NCBI GenBank assembly: GCA_049511715.1
Contig: JBEKXU010000008.1
Coordinates: 39,801-103,800, forward strand
Reading direction: 5' to 3'
Origin: JBEKHT01 sp049511715
GTDB lineage: Bacteria > Chloroflexota > Anaerolineae > Anaerolineales > RBG-16-64-43
Length of the DNA: 64,000 nucleotides
The notes under the pieces were generated by a model. The model saw only the letters and a list, made by a program, of their open reading frames with translations, searched no databases and had not been told where the DNA came from. The position numbers and the translations under genes were made by a program. This document shows positions 8,046 through 16,728 of this stretch, in pieces (position 1 is the first letter of the stretch; every line of letters begins with the position of its first letter).

Positions 8046-9923
8046 TCATTCCCTGCGGAAGACCTCAAAGCGTCCGAAGCGTTCAATGAACTGAAAGCCT
8101 CGCCACGGGCTTTCTGCGACCGTTGGGCCGTCGCCGATCTCCAGAACACGGAACTCATCCTTGTTTGTGAGCCCTTCGACGGTGTCGTTGAGATTGCGGA
8201 TCTCCTCGCGGGTCTCGAGCAAGAAATCGAACCACGATCCGGTGCGGTAGGAGGGATCGACTGAGGTCTCGGTGGTAAATACCGGGGCCTGCAGTTCATA
8301 CCCGATGGTCATGGTTGTCGAACCGCTCGCGCGTGGGATCTGTCCCAAGTAATCCACGGTCTCCACTTGGCCCGAGCTCTTCCCCTCGTATCCGTTGGTC
8401 AACCAGTCACCGATTTTGCCCTGGTAGAAGGGAGCGTTGATCATCAGAATCACAAGAACCGTCGACAGCCCGGCAAAGACCGCCCTCGGCCAGGGAGTCT
8501 GTTCCGCGAAGAGTCCGATTGTGATGACCACAACTATCAGTTGGGCCGGCCATATCCACCAGAACCGGTCAGCGCGGGCCGTCTCGGAGACCCCCACGAG
8601 GATCACAAAAGGAACCAGCCCAAGGATCCCCAGGGCTCCCAATCCCTTCCAGTCCTCTCCCGCGTGAGCAGCCAGAAAGAGACCCAGCACCAAGCTCACC
8701 CAAACCAGAGGCAGCAGACTCTGCCATTGCTCGACCAGGAGCAAGGAAGGGTGTTGAAGCTTCCCGTCTGCCGTGCAACATTTGGCCAGCCAAGCTGGAC
8801 TAAGCGCGAGATAGATGGCCGCCGCTCCCAGAGCCAAGAGGACAATCAGCACCGGAATCTTCACCGCCACCAACCGCTCAACCATGGCCGATCCCCTGGC
8901 ACGGTTCAGGATCGGAGAACTCAGCAGCGCGATTAGCCCAGCCCAGAATACGGTCAAGAGGGAGGCATTGACAATCCGGTTGTTGCCAAAGAGAAACGTG
9001 TCATTGTTGAAATTGCGACCGATCTTCAGAGCCACGCTGCAGAGAGTCACGCGGAGGGTGCCAATCCCCGGGGGTTCCGGAGACACGACACGCTTCGCAA
9101 TGGCGGGCAGGCCCAGGTAGGGCAAGTAGGTTTCATTCTGGGTGTCGCTTTCCCCCTCCAGAGCGGCATAGCAGTAGGTCGGCGTATTGACCGGCGTTCC
9201 CTCTAGCGCAACAACCTGCCGCCGCGATACATATGACCGGATATCGAGGAACTGCCTGCCCCACTCGAATCGCAGGTAGGGGAACCAGATGGCTCCGGCC
9301 ACGACCAAAGCGAGGCCCAGACCCTTCCAATTCACCGGTGGACGATACGCGACCCACAGGAAAGGAATCGCCAGTCCCAGAGGGAGAGTATTGGGATGAA
9401 CATAAAGACCTGCCGCGAAGGAGACGATCGCGGCCGCCAAGGCAGCTGGTTGGCGCCGAACAGCCCACAGCCAGGCAAGCAACATCGTCGCGACAACAAA
9501 AAACTGCGTGAGATCGAGGTCCGGCTGACCGAGCCGAGAAACCGCAAGAGCCAATGCCGAGACTAGGCCGACCCATACTCCACCCACGCTCCGGCCCAGA
9601 AAGTAGGCCAACATGACCGCCCCAAGGTACAGGGCCACCGTCAACGGGATTTCGTAGAGTCTCGGATCCGCAGCGATCAGCATTCCAGGAGCAACTAGGT
9701 AGGCCACTCCGGGAGGCCCGTAGGAACCGTAGCTGTACACTTCTCCGTGATTTGGGATCTGGCCATTGCGGACCAAGCTGTAGGCCTGCTGGTAAAGGAT
9801 GATCTTATCCAGGTCATTCAGAAGTCTTTCTCTCCAGCCTTGGAACCAGATCAGAGCGACGATCAGGGTCGCGGCCACCACAATAACCAGCGGCAACGCT
9901 TTGAAATGAGAACGAGTGATCAT
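8046..9923 (-). CDS. Large polytopic membrane protein, GT-C/PMT-like glycosyltransferase
   Basis: About 625 residues, built like the gene downstream: an N-terminal helix (LPLVIVVAATLIVALIW), a first outside loop with LLNDLDKIILYQQAYSL, about ten further membrane segments and a C-terminal soluble domain (TVDYLGQIPRASGST, WFDFLLETREEIRNLNDTVE). The motifs GQIPNHGEVYSYGSYGPPG here and GQVEVHGDKSSYFSFQPPG in the paralogue align. The start ATG at 9923 overlaps the upstream stop as ATGA, so translation is probably coupled to the methyltransferase gene. Likely an outer-face sugar transferase or a glycan-modifying membrane enzyme; substrate unknown. Confidence 0.76.
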   Translation of the reverse strand: MITRSHFKALPLVIVVAATLIVALIWFQGWRERLLNDLDKIILYQQAYSLVRNGQIPNHGEVYSYGSYGPPGVAYLVAPGMLIAADPRLYEIPLTVALYLGAVMLAYFLGRSVGGVWVGLVSALALAVSRLGQPDLDLTQFFVVATMLLAWLWAVRRQPAALAAAIVSFAAGLYVHPNTLPLGLAIPFLWVAYRPPVNWKGLGLALVVAGAIWFPYLRFEWGRQFLDIRSYVSRRQVVALEGTPVNTPTYCYAALEGESDTQNETYLPYLGLPAIAKRVVSPEPPGIGTLRVTLCSVALKIGRNFNNDTFLFGNNRIVNASLLTVFWAGLIALLSSPILNRARGSAMVERLVAVKIPVLIVLLALGAAAIYLALSPAWLAKCCTADGKLQHPSLLLVEQWQSLLPLVWVSLVLGLFLAAHAGEDWKGLGALGILGLVPFVILVGVSETARADRFWWIWPAQLIVVVITIGLFAEQTPWPRAVFAGLSTVLVILMINAPFYQGKIGDWLTNGYEGKSSGQVETVDYLGQIPRASGSTTMTIGYELQAPVFTTETSVDPSYRTGSWFDFLLETREEIRNLNDTVEGLTNKDEFRVLEIGDGPTVAESPWRGFQFIERFGRFEVFRRE

Positions 9924-10678
9924 GCCTGCTCCTTGACGGCCCGCACGCAAACCAGCAAGGGGTAGTCGGGATCTTGCCTCTCGAGCGCGCCTTTGGGCAA
10001 GTCCGAAACGGCCAGGCCGTGCAATAGAGCCACCGCGGCAAGGACATTGCCGTAGGATCGAACTTGAATACTGGCCCTTCCAAAGGACGGTTCAAACAAG
10101 CTCACCGCCGCCGCGGGAGTCAGGCGCCAATAGTCTCCCCAGCGCTCAGCATCGTGCCGGCTGACTTGGCTGATGCCCGGGAGGCTCGCCAAGGCGACCC
10201 CGCCCTCTTTGAGCAACCAGTGGAGCGTGCGAACCGCGGCCTGAATATCATAGATGCAATGAAGGGTCTGCGTCACAATCAGACAGTCGTAGACTTCCCG
10301 TTCGAGTCCCTCTCTCGTGTCGAGACGCCCCACCAGGGTTGCCTGGGGGTTCCCGGCCACGGCATGGAGGACATCGGAGCGGGTCACACGGGCACCACCA
10401 AAGCGCCGTGTGTATCCTGGATCCCCGACCTCGAGCACGCTCCCGTGGATGTCCTGAGAGTATTCCGCCAGGAATGATTCCAGGTAGAACCGGTCGACGG
10501 GCTGGCCCCGGTCAAAGCCAAAGGAGCGGCTGATGGGCTCGATCCGCTTGAGGCTTCCCCAGGATATTCGCCTCGTAGGCGGCCAGCCATCTCGACGGCC
10601 GAAGATCCGGCGGATCATCCCACCCAACCTGCTCCGCGGCCTTTGGCGCGACGGAAGTCCCTGATCTTCCTCAGTCAC
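9920..10678 (-). CDS. SAM-dependent methyltransferase (glycan-locus type)
   Basis: About 252 residues. Class I fold with an altered motif I, VLEVGDPGYTRRFGG, followed by VTRSDVLHAVAGNP and DCLIVTQTLHCIYD, then WLLKEGGVALASLPG and RWGDYWRLTP. This block order is a recognisable methyltransferase family often found beside or fused to glycosyltransferases. It ends with YGNVLAAVALLHGL. Start: GTG at 10678, preceded by a very good GGAGGG, overlapping the end of the upstream glycosyltransferase by 8 bases; the longer GTG at 10711 has no such site. Its own stop overlaps the next start as ATGA. Probable role: O-methylation of a sugar on the assembled glycan. Confidence 0.85.
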   Translation of the reverse strand: MTEEDQGLPSRQRPRSRLGGMIRRIFGRRDGWPPTRRISWGSLKRIEPISRSFGFDRGQPVDRFYLESFLAEYSQDIHGSVLEVGDPGYTRRFGGARVTRSDVLHAVAGNPQATLVGRLDTREGLEREVYDCLIVTQTLHCIYDIQAAVRTLHWLLKEGGVALASLPGISQVSRHDAERWGDYWRLTPAAAVSLFEPSFGRASIQVRSYGNVLAAVALLHGLAVSDLPKGALERQDPDYPLLVCVRAVKEQA

Positions 10679-11657
10679 GGAGCCCTCCAGAATCGACCCG
10701 AGCCCTGCCACCCGACAGAAAAGCCGGAGTCAGGTAGCGCAGCCACCGGCCCTCCCGGCGGAAGGCTCGATAGTGCCACAGCCGCCGGATCATCCCCAGG
10801 CGCCACCCCACCACCGTGCGGTTCCCTTCGCTGAGGTGATCAGCCAAGCTCACGCGGAACATGCGCTGGCACGCCAGAGGCTCCAGAGGCCGCCGGACGG
10901 CGCCCGGCAAGTGATCCAGATACGTCAAGAGCCAGTGGCAGAAAGCCAGTTCATTCTGACGGTATTGATCCTCGTCTCGCAACATGACCGCCATGGCAGA
11001 ACGGGAGTGCTGCCGATAGAGAGCTACGATGGTCGGGTCGGCGTAGACCGGGAAATGGATGGCCAGCTTTAGCCAGAGGGCCAGGTCCTCGGCCATGCGA
11101 ATGCTGTCCTCGAAGCCCCCCACCTCCAGCAGCGGCGCTCGGCGGACGAGCGTAGCACTGGGACAGGGAAAGAGATTCCCGTCGCGCAAAAACTCGACTC
11201 CGATCTCAGGCGGGTGGTAGATCCCCTCGTGCAAGTCACCAAACGTCTGGTCTCTTTCGATACCTCCCGATGGATCTTCGGAAAAGTAGTGCACGCGACC
11301 GAAGATCATGGCCGCGCCGGGATGGCTCCGCAACACAGCGAGCTGGTGGTCTAGCTTGGAAGCAGGCCAAAGGTCATCTGCGTCCAGGTAAGCTACAAAT
11401 TCCCCTTGGGCATAAGACAGGCCCAGGTTGCGAGTCGCACTGGGCCCGCGGCTGCCATGAGTCGCATGAGTCAAGAACCGAGCCCGAGAAGGTTCCTGCG
11501 AAGCCATCTCCCGTGCCAGTTCGACACTCCCGTCCGTAGACCCGTCATCCACCAGGAGGAGTTCCCAATCAGAGCAGGTCTGGGCCCGCACGGAGGCCAC
11601 CGCCTGCGCCAGGAATTCCTTGGCATTCAAAATAGGAATAATTACGCTCACGGTCAT
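10671..11657 (-). CDS. Glycosyltransferase family 2
   Basis: A 328-residue GT2 enzyme: VSVIIPILNAKEFL at the start, LLLVDDGSTDGS with Asp37-Asp38, RNLGLSYAQGEFVAYL then DADD at residues 92-95 as the metal site, and LWLKLAIHF further on. It is a different subgroup from the two GT2 genes at the left end. ATG at 11657 has AGAGGGAT upstream. It begins a tightly coupled run: this gene, the methyltransferase (8-base overlap) and the GT-C protein (ATGA). The coupling suggests the three act on one saccharide unit. Confidence 0.9.
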   Translation of the reverse strand: MTVSVIIPILNAKEFLAQAVASVRAQTCSDWELLLVDDGSTDGSVELAREMASQEPSRARFLTHATHGSRGPSATRNLGLSYAQGEFVAYLDADDLWPASKLDHQLAVLRSHPGAAMIFGRVHYFSEDPSGGIERDQTFGDLHEGIYHPPEIGVEFLRDGNLFPCPSATLVRRAPLLEVGGFEDSIRMAEDLALWLKLAIHFPVYADPTIVALYRQHSRSAMAVMLRDEDQYRQNELAFCHWLLTYLDHLPGAVRRPLEPLACQRMFRVSLADHLSEGNRTVVGWRLGMIRRLWHYRAFRREGRWLRYLTPAFLSGGRARVDSGGLRD

Positions 11658-11688
11658 GCCGATCCCTCTTCCGGAGCCGGGCCGGCGT

Positions 11689-13329
11689 TTAGGGATAGTC
11701 CGAAAAAACCTTTCGGGTTCCGTCCGCGCTTGAGAACTTCAGGACCAGCGTGGCTTCCACCAGCTTCGCATACCCCGGGGCGTACGTAATCAAATCGTTG
11801 TCCACCTCAACGTAATGGCAGTCCTGAGCCAGCATGAACTCGATCAGGTTGGAGGCACTGTGGGTTTCAAAGTAGGTCATCCAGTCGCCATTGGGGACCA
11901 AATTGGCATAGATCGGATCCGCGGTATCGTACGAAATGATGCAGCTCCCGCGGGCAATGTGTTGGGAAAGCGCCTCCACCCACTGCAGATCCGGGCTGGT
12001 CCCCCTTCCCCGGACCCAAGCCAAGCCCTGCTCGGCGCCGTACTCTATGTTCCCCCCGACGGCCAGCAGCAGAAGGAGGACAGAGGTGAAGAGGGTGGGA
12101 CGCAACGCGGCCCTTGGCCAGAGGCTCCGAAACTCACCCAGAAGCGCGGCCATGCCTGCGCTCAGCAAGACCAGCACCTCGGGGTACACCGTACTGAAAA
12201 AGCCTGGACGGTACGAGGCAAACAGGTAGCCCAAGAGGGGGACAAACCACAACCCGGCGAAGCCGAGGAAGGCGGGGACCACGGTTCCCAGGTAGATGGC
12301 CCCGGCCACAGCCAGAAGCAGGACCAGGAGGCCCGCCACGATCCCATAGGAATTCTCGAACATCCGGACAGCATCGGCCAAGACAAGAGGGATCCTTGCC
12401 AAGAACGCCCGAGGATTGCGGGCCACGGCCCTCAAGACGCTGTAATGGTTGGCGACGGCCGTCCCGTAGAGTTGATCGGACGTGACCGGGGGCGGCACTT
12501 CAAACCGTCCCGAGTAGAGAAAATTATGCCCTTGCTCAAAAGCCAGGTAGCTTCGTTGAAGAATCTGTGTGTCCCAGCTCCCTCTCAGTAGACTGGAAAT
12601 TACGATCCATCCCACCACCGGGAGGGCGAATCCGCCCAGCCCGAACAGCCCAGCCCTCAGGAGCGCTTGGCGGTCCTCCCGTGGCCAGCGCCCCATAATT
12701 GCCAATGCCAAAGCGCAGGCGAACACCAGGACACCCAAGGCCAAGCCATCCAAATGGGCCAGGGCCGCCATCCCCAGCAACACTCCGAGGGCCACGGAAC
12801 GCCCGGTCCATCCTCGCGGCGGCTCTTTCTTGTCGATCAAGTCCAGGACCATGGCCGCGCCCAGCGCGAAAGCGAGGGCCGACAGGGTCATGTAGAGCGC
12901 ATCGGCGGAGTTGTCCAAAGCGACCGACACGGGTCGTCCCACCGCGGCCAGGACCAGCCCGATCCACCCCGCCGTCTCGCCGCCCACTCGGCGTGCCGCC
13001 CACCAGACGGCCAGGAGGATCCCTCCGTAGGTAAGGATCCTGCGGATCGTCGAAACCAGTCCCAATCTCAGGTGATCGCCCCGGAAGGGGAGATCCAGAA
13101 GGCCGTTAACCAGGGAGGGTAACGGCCCGCTCCCGATCGCCAGAACCGTACCGTGTTCCACAAGGTTGGCCCCGTCCAGCAGGTAACCGCTTTCATCTCC
13201 GGTTGGCAGGCTCACGACCAGCGCGCTGACATTCAGGCCGATTCCGAAGAGTACGATCAAGAGGACCGCTGCCCACCGCAGAAGCCGACCCTGGTTCCAA
13301 GATCCCGGAGAGAGGGAAACTGAGTTCAC
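11689..13329 (-). CDS. Polytopic membrane protein, ArnT/PMT-like GT-C glycosyltransferase
   Basis: About 546 residues with 10-12 hydrophobic segments. The first outside loop contains SLPTGDESGYLLDGANLV; the Asp-Glu pair is the usual catalytic acidic site of Dol-P-sugar type GT-C enzymes. A soluble C-terminal tail of about 100 residues follows (SCIISYDTADPIYAN, DCHYVEVDNDLITY). Start is uncertain: I place it at the GTG at 13329 (AGGGCGAAGG upstream); another GTG at 13404 would add 25 charged residues with no ribosome site. 31 bases separate its stop from the GT2 gene downstream, so co-transcription is likely. Substrate unknown. Confidence 0.75.
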   Translation of the reverse strand: MNSVSLSPGSWNQGRLLRWAAVLLIVLFGIGLNVSALVVSLPTGDESGYLLDGANLVEHGTVLAIGSGPLPSLVNGLLDLPFRGDHLRLGLVSTIRRILTYGGILLAVWWAARRVGGETAGWIGLVLAAVGRPVSVALDNSADALYMTLSALAFALGAAMVLDLIDKKEPPRGWTGRSVALGVLLGMAALAHLDGLALGVLVFACALALAIMGRWPREDRQALLRAGLFGLGGFALPVVGWIVISSLLRGSWDTQILQRSYLAFEQGHNFLYSGRFEVPPPVTSDQLYGTAVANHYSVLRAVARNPRAFLARIPLVLADAVRMFENSYGIVAGLLVLLLAVAGAIYLGTVVPAFLGFAGLWFVPLLGYLFASYRPGFFSTVYPEVLVLLSAGMAALLGEFRSLWPRAALRPTLFTSVLLLLLAVGGNIEYGAEQGLAWVRGRGTSPDLQWVEALSQHIARGSCIISYDTADPIYANLVPNGDWMTYFETHSASNLIEFMLAQDCHYVEVDNDLITYAPGYAKLVEATLVLKFSSADGTRKVFSDYP

Positions 13330-13498
13330 CCTTCGCCCTATGCGGTTCTCACTCCAACGATGGCCGGATTCCCTTCCCCTTTTCCTTGGAGAAGTTCCCG
13401 CCACATGGCCAAGACCCCCCGAAACCGGGAGAGTCGCCCGGGCCCAAGGTCCTGGATGACCGACTCTTTCCGCCCAGAAGACCCAACGCTTCCCACGG

Positions 13499-14515
13499 CT
13501 AGCGCTCGGTTAGCATTCTTCCCAGGATCGCCTGCACTTCCTTGGGATCCTTCGTAGCAAAGTACCAGTCGATCGTCCGGTGCAACCCATCCACAAATCG
13601 AACCTTAGGCTCCCATCCAAGAAGCCGTTTCGCAAGGCCATTATCCGCCACCCGGTTCATTGGACCGGTGGGCATCTCGGGCCGAGTGCGGATCTGGGCC
13701 GTGTGGCCCGAATACCGCAGGACCTCCTGGACGGCATCCATCACACGAATCCGCTCCATCGTCCCCAGGTTGATCCCGGTGCCATCATCAACTTTTTCTG
13801 CCGCCAGGAGGGTGCCCGCAACGATGTCGTCGATATAAGTCCAGTTGCGTATCTGTTCGCCGGTTCCCCACACTTCGAACGGATCTTCTTTTAGAAAGGC
13901 CCGTGCGATCATTGCAATGACCGCATGATTCTCGACCCCGCGGGGGCCATAGACCGTGAAGTAACGGCAGCAGGCCGACTTCATACCCTTCTGCTGAAAG
14001 TACGCGCGAAGGGTCAGCTCCGCCATCAATTTCGCCCACCCGTAGAGATTGTCTGCGTCATAAGGGGGGCTTACCAGGTCCTCAGTCAGATAGATCTCCT
14101 TGGTAACGTCCGTCTGCAAGTGATTCGGGTAGACACACCCTGAAGAGGCAAATACGATTTTGTCGATTCTCAGCTCGTGCGCCAGCTTGAACAGCAATCC
14201 GTCCAGAATCAGGTTGGTGGAGCATTCCACCTGGTGCAAATCGACGTAGCCTCGCCCGCCGTGGTCCGCCGCGAGGTGGAAAACCACCTCCCTGCCCTTC
14301 AGCGCACGGCGCGCCACGGTGGGGTCGAGCAAGTCCCCTCGCAAGAATTCGATGCGCCTTCGATCCACATGCTCCTGGATATTTGCTAGCCGGCCGCTGC
14401 TGAGGTTGTCCACAACCCGCACGTCGGCTCCCCGCCCGACGAGGGCCTCCACCAGGTGAGAACCAATGAAAGAAGCCCCACCGGTCACAAGAACCTTACG
14501 CTTTGTCCAGTCCAT
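13499..14515 (-). CDS. NAD-dependent sugar epimerase, GDP-mannose 3,5-epimerase-like
   Basis: A 338-residue extended SDR. Cofactor motif TGGASFIGS at residues 11-19, Asp36 binding the NAD ribose, FASSGCVYP around residues 122-130 and the catalytic Tyr158-x3-Lys162 (YGWAK). The blocks HLAADHGGRG, SSGCVYP and GPRGVENH resemble GDP-mannose 3,5-epimerase (AADMGGMG, SSACIYPE, GPxG), which makes GDP-L-galactose and GDP-L-gulose; the match is by memory of motifs, so assignment within SDR epimerases is moderate. ATG at 14515 follows AAGAGGAAACC. It lies directly after the nucleotide-sugar dehydrogenase gene. Confidence 0.82.
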   Translation of the reverse strand: MDWTKRKVLVTGGASFIGSHLVEALVGRGADVRVVDNLSSGRLANIQEHVDRRRIEFLRGDLLDPTVARRALKGREVVFHLAADHGGRGYVDLHQVECSTNLILDGLLFKLAHELRIDKIVFASSGCVYPNHLQTDVTKEIYLTEDLVSPPYDADNLYGWAKLMAELTLRAYFQQKGMKSACCRYFTVYGPRGVENHAVIAMIARAFLKEDPFEVWGTGEQIRNWTYIDDIVAGTLLAAEKVDDGTGINLGTMERIRVMDAVQEVLRYSGHTAQIRTRPEMPTGPMNRVADNGLAKRLLGWEPKVRFVDGLHRTIDWYFATKDPKEVQAILGRMLTER

Positions 14516-14583
14516 GGTTTCCTCTTAGTGCTGTCTCCTCTCCGGATCCTCGCAAGACCCAGCGCGGCCCCAACTGGGTGCTG

Positions 14584-15924
14584 CTATTTCGAGCCCATGG
14601 ACGGCGACACCCCTAAGGGTGCGTAAAAAGCCGCGCTCTCCTGCAGTTTGGGGGAGGCAATTCTCCATCCGTCAATAACCACTTTGGCCCGGTCTCCAAG
14701 CCGCTCGACCTCTGAGAACTCCTTCCAGGGCGTCATGATCACCACCAAGTCTGATTGCCGCAAACAGTCCTCTGTGCTCCTGGCATAAGCGGCGCGATCC
14801 CCGAGCAACTCCTGGGCCGCTCTCAGGGCCATGGGATCAAAGACCACCAAGCCTATGTCCTCGTGCAAGAGAGCCTGGGCGAGCATCATTCCTTGGGACT
14901 CCTCAATCACGCCCGTATTCGCTTTGTACGAAAGACCCAGGATGCCGACGCGCATCCCCGGCTCATAATAGCTCATGACCTTGGAAACCAAGCGCGGGAC
15001 TTCATTCCGATTAGATTGGTCAGTGGCCTCGGCCAGGAGGGCCCGAGCGCCCGCATCGCGAGCGACTTGCCCCATGGCCAAGTTGTCACGAGGAAAGCAG
15101 GGCCCGCCATAACCAACCGCGCCCTTCAAATACCTCGGCCCAATGCGGCTGTCGTGCCCGATGGCCCCCGTGACGACATCGACATTCGCCCCGGGAACCC
15201 CTTCGCAGATTTGGGCCAGCATGTTCGCAAATGTTATCTTGGTGGTCACGAACGTGTTGACCGCCAACTTCGAAAGCTCCGCATTCACATGGTTCATGCG
15301 GGCGATAAACGGGTTATTCTCACACACCCGCCCGTAGAAGCCTTCCAGAAGGTCCCCCGAGCGACTGTCGGATTCGCCAACCAGCACAAAGTCCGGGTTG
15401 AGAAAGTCGTGAATGACGCTTCCCAGGGCGATCAGCTCGGGGCTGTAACACAAGCCAAAATCGGCACCCACCTTGGATCCGGCGGCAGCCTCGAGTCGTT
15501 CCCGTATCGGCCCTCCGGTCGACCCCGGCATCACAGTCGAAGTGATGACGACGACCGGATAGTCCCGGCGGCTCCTCATCCCCCTCCCGATCGCTTCGCA
15601 GGCCGCAAGCACGTAACGCAGGGAGAACCCCCCGTCGGGCTCGCTGGGGGTTGGGACAATGACAAAGATCAATTTCCCTTGGCCCGCGGCCTCCGCGACA
15701 TCCGTCGTGGCCCGTAGCTTTCCCCGAGCACGGGCCATGTATTCCTCTAAATCGGTCTCAGACACGGGAGGCATGCCCTGGTTGACGCTTTCCACCTTGC
15801 TTGGGTCCGAGTCTGCTGCGAGCACGGGCACCCCCCGTGCCGCTATGGCCCCCGCCACGGGCCCGCCCAACTTTCCGAGGCCAATAACCGCCACAGACTG
15901 GATCTGGTCAACCGCGTTGATCAT
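14584..15924 (-). CDS. Nucleotide-sugar 6-dehydrogenase (UDP-Glc/GDP-Man dehydrogenase family)
   Basis: Oxidises the C6 hydroxyl of a nucleotide sugar to a carboxylate with two NAD+, giving a uronic acid donor. 446 residues. Rossmann motif VAVIGLGKLGGPVAG at 11-25, IVPTPSEPDG, the catalytic Lys in ELSKLAVNTF (Lys219), and the catalytic Cys276 in GYGGPCFPRDN; the C-terminal Rossmann domain has GILGLSYKANTGVIEES. All residues needed for activity are present. ATG at 15924 follows GGAGGGTTAG. The substrate could be UDP-glucose, UDP-HexNAc or GDP-mannose; the GDP-mannose epimerase-like neighbour makes GDP-mannose worth considering. Confidence 0.9.
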   Translation of the reverse strand: MINAVDQIQSVAVIGLGKLGGPVAGAIAARGVPVLAADSDPSKVESVNQGMPPVSETDLEEYMARARGKLRATTDVAEAAGQGKLIFVIVPTPSEPDGGFSLRYVLAACEAIGRGMRSRRDYPVVVITSTVMPGSTGGPIRERLEAAAGSKVGADFGLCYSPELIALGSVIHDFLNPDFVLVGESDSRSGDLLEGFYGRVCENNPFIARMNHVNAELSKLAVNTFVTTKITFANMLAQICEGVPGANVDVVTGAIGHDSRIGPRYLKGAVGYGGPCFPRDNLAMGQVARDAGARALLAEATDQSNRNEVPRLVSKVMSYYEPGMRVGILGLSYKANTGVIEESQGMMLAQALLHEDIGLVVFDPMALRAAQELLGDRAAYARSTEDCLRQSDLVVIMTPWKEFSEVERLGDRAKVVIDGWRIASPKLQESAAFYAPLGVSPSMGSK

Positions 15925-16728
15925 CTAACCCTCCAAATGCGCGAGGGGATCCCGGACGGCTTTCCCACCAATCACCGGCGACCCCGCAATCAGCGGATCA
16001 TCCGAGATCAGGCCGATCGATCCCCCACCGTATGCCTCAGGATCCCGAGGCACCTTGGTTCGGGGAGCCTTACTGGATCAGAACCCCCGCGGCCACCTTG
16101 AGAAAGTGAATCGGCTGTTCATCGGAGGCAAAAGCCCATGCCCTCGCAGCGACCCCGCTGACGCCCCCGACAGTTTCCTCAAGTCCCTCTCGTGTCCTCT
16201 CGCCAAAGTTCACCTGAGACTGCGCTGTTCCGAGCCGGAGCCCTACAGAAAGGAATCCGGCCAAAGGGCACGGCGGTCCCAGGGAACATTGCAGGCTTTC
16301 CGCAACTGGGAGCTCGCTCCCGGGATCCCTCCCAGGTGGCAAACGGTACCGAAGCCCAGCCGCAGTCGCCATGCATGGACCAAGCCTCCTCCTTGGCGGG
16401 GTATTCCTTGGCCCTACTCAGCAGACGTCAGCAGTTTTCCGACAGCGCGCCCCCCCACGCCATACCCCCGCTTGGACCCGAGTCGAGACAGTCAGTTGCC
16501 CTCGCACGCGGCCGGTTTTCCACAAAACCGAGTGCAACAACATTCCACGAAGCTTCTCGCCAAGGAGTCGCTTCTCTTCGCAGGCAAGGGACCTTTCCCG
16601 CGTCGACGAACCGCTTGAGGGTTCCGACCCTCGTTCAAGGGCCTGCGGTGAGACTCCACCCTTCAGTTCGCTCTGCCTCTTCAAACTGCGGGCTTTCTGT
16701 CCGCTCAACGGGGAGAGGGCACCGGATT
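15925..16728. other. Non-coding stretch, about 800 bases
   Basis: No credible gene. Several overlapping frames of 60-200 codons exist on both strands, but they are rich in Arg, Pro and Ser, lack known motifs and shadow each other. It must hold the promoter of the dehydrogenase operon, but I see no strong -10. On the minus strand a frame ending near 16070 (PIHFLKVAAGVL) looks protein-like and could be a worn-out gene fragment; I cannot name it. Confidence 0.45.
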
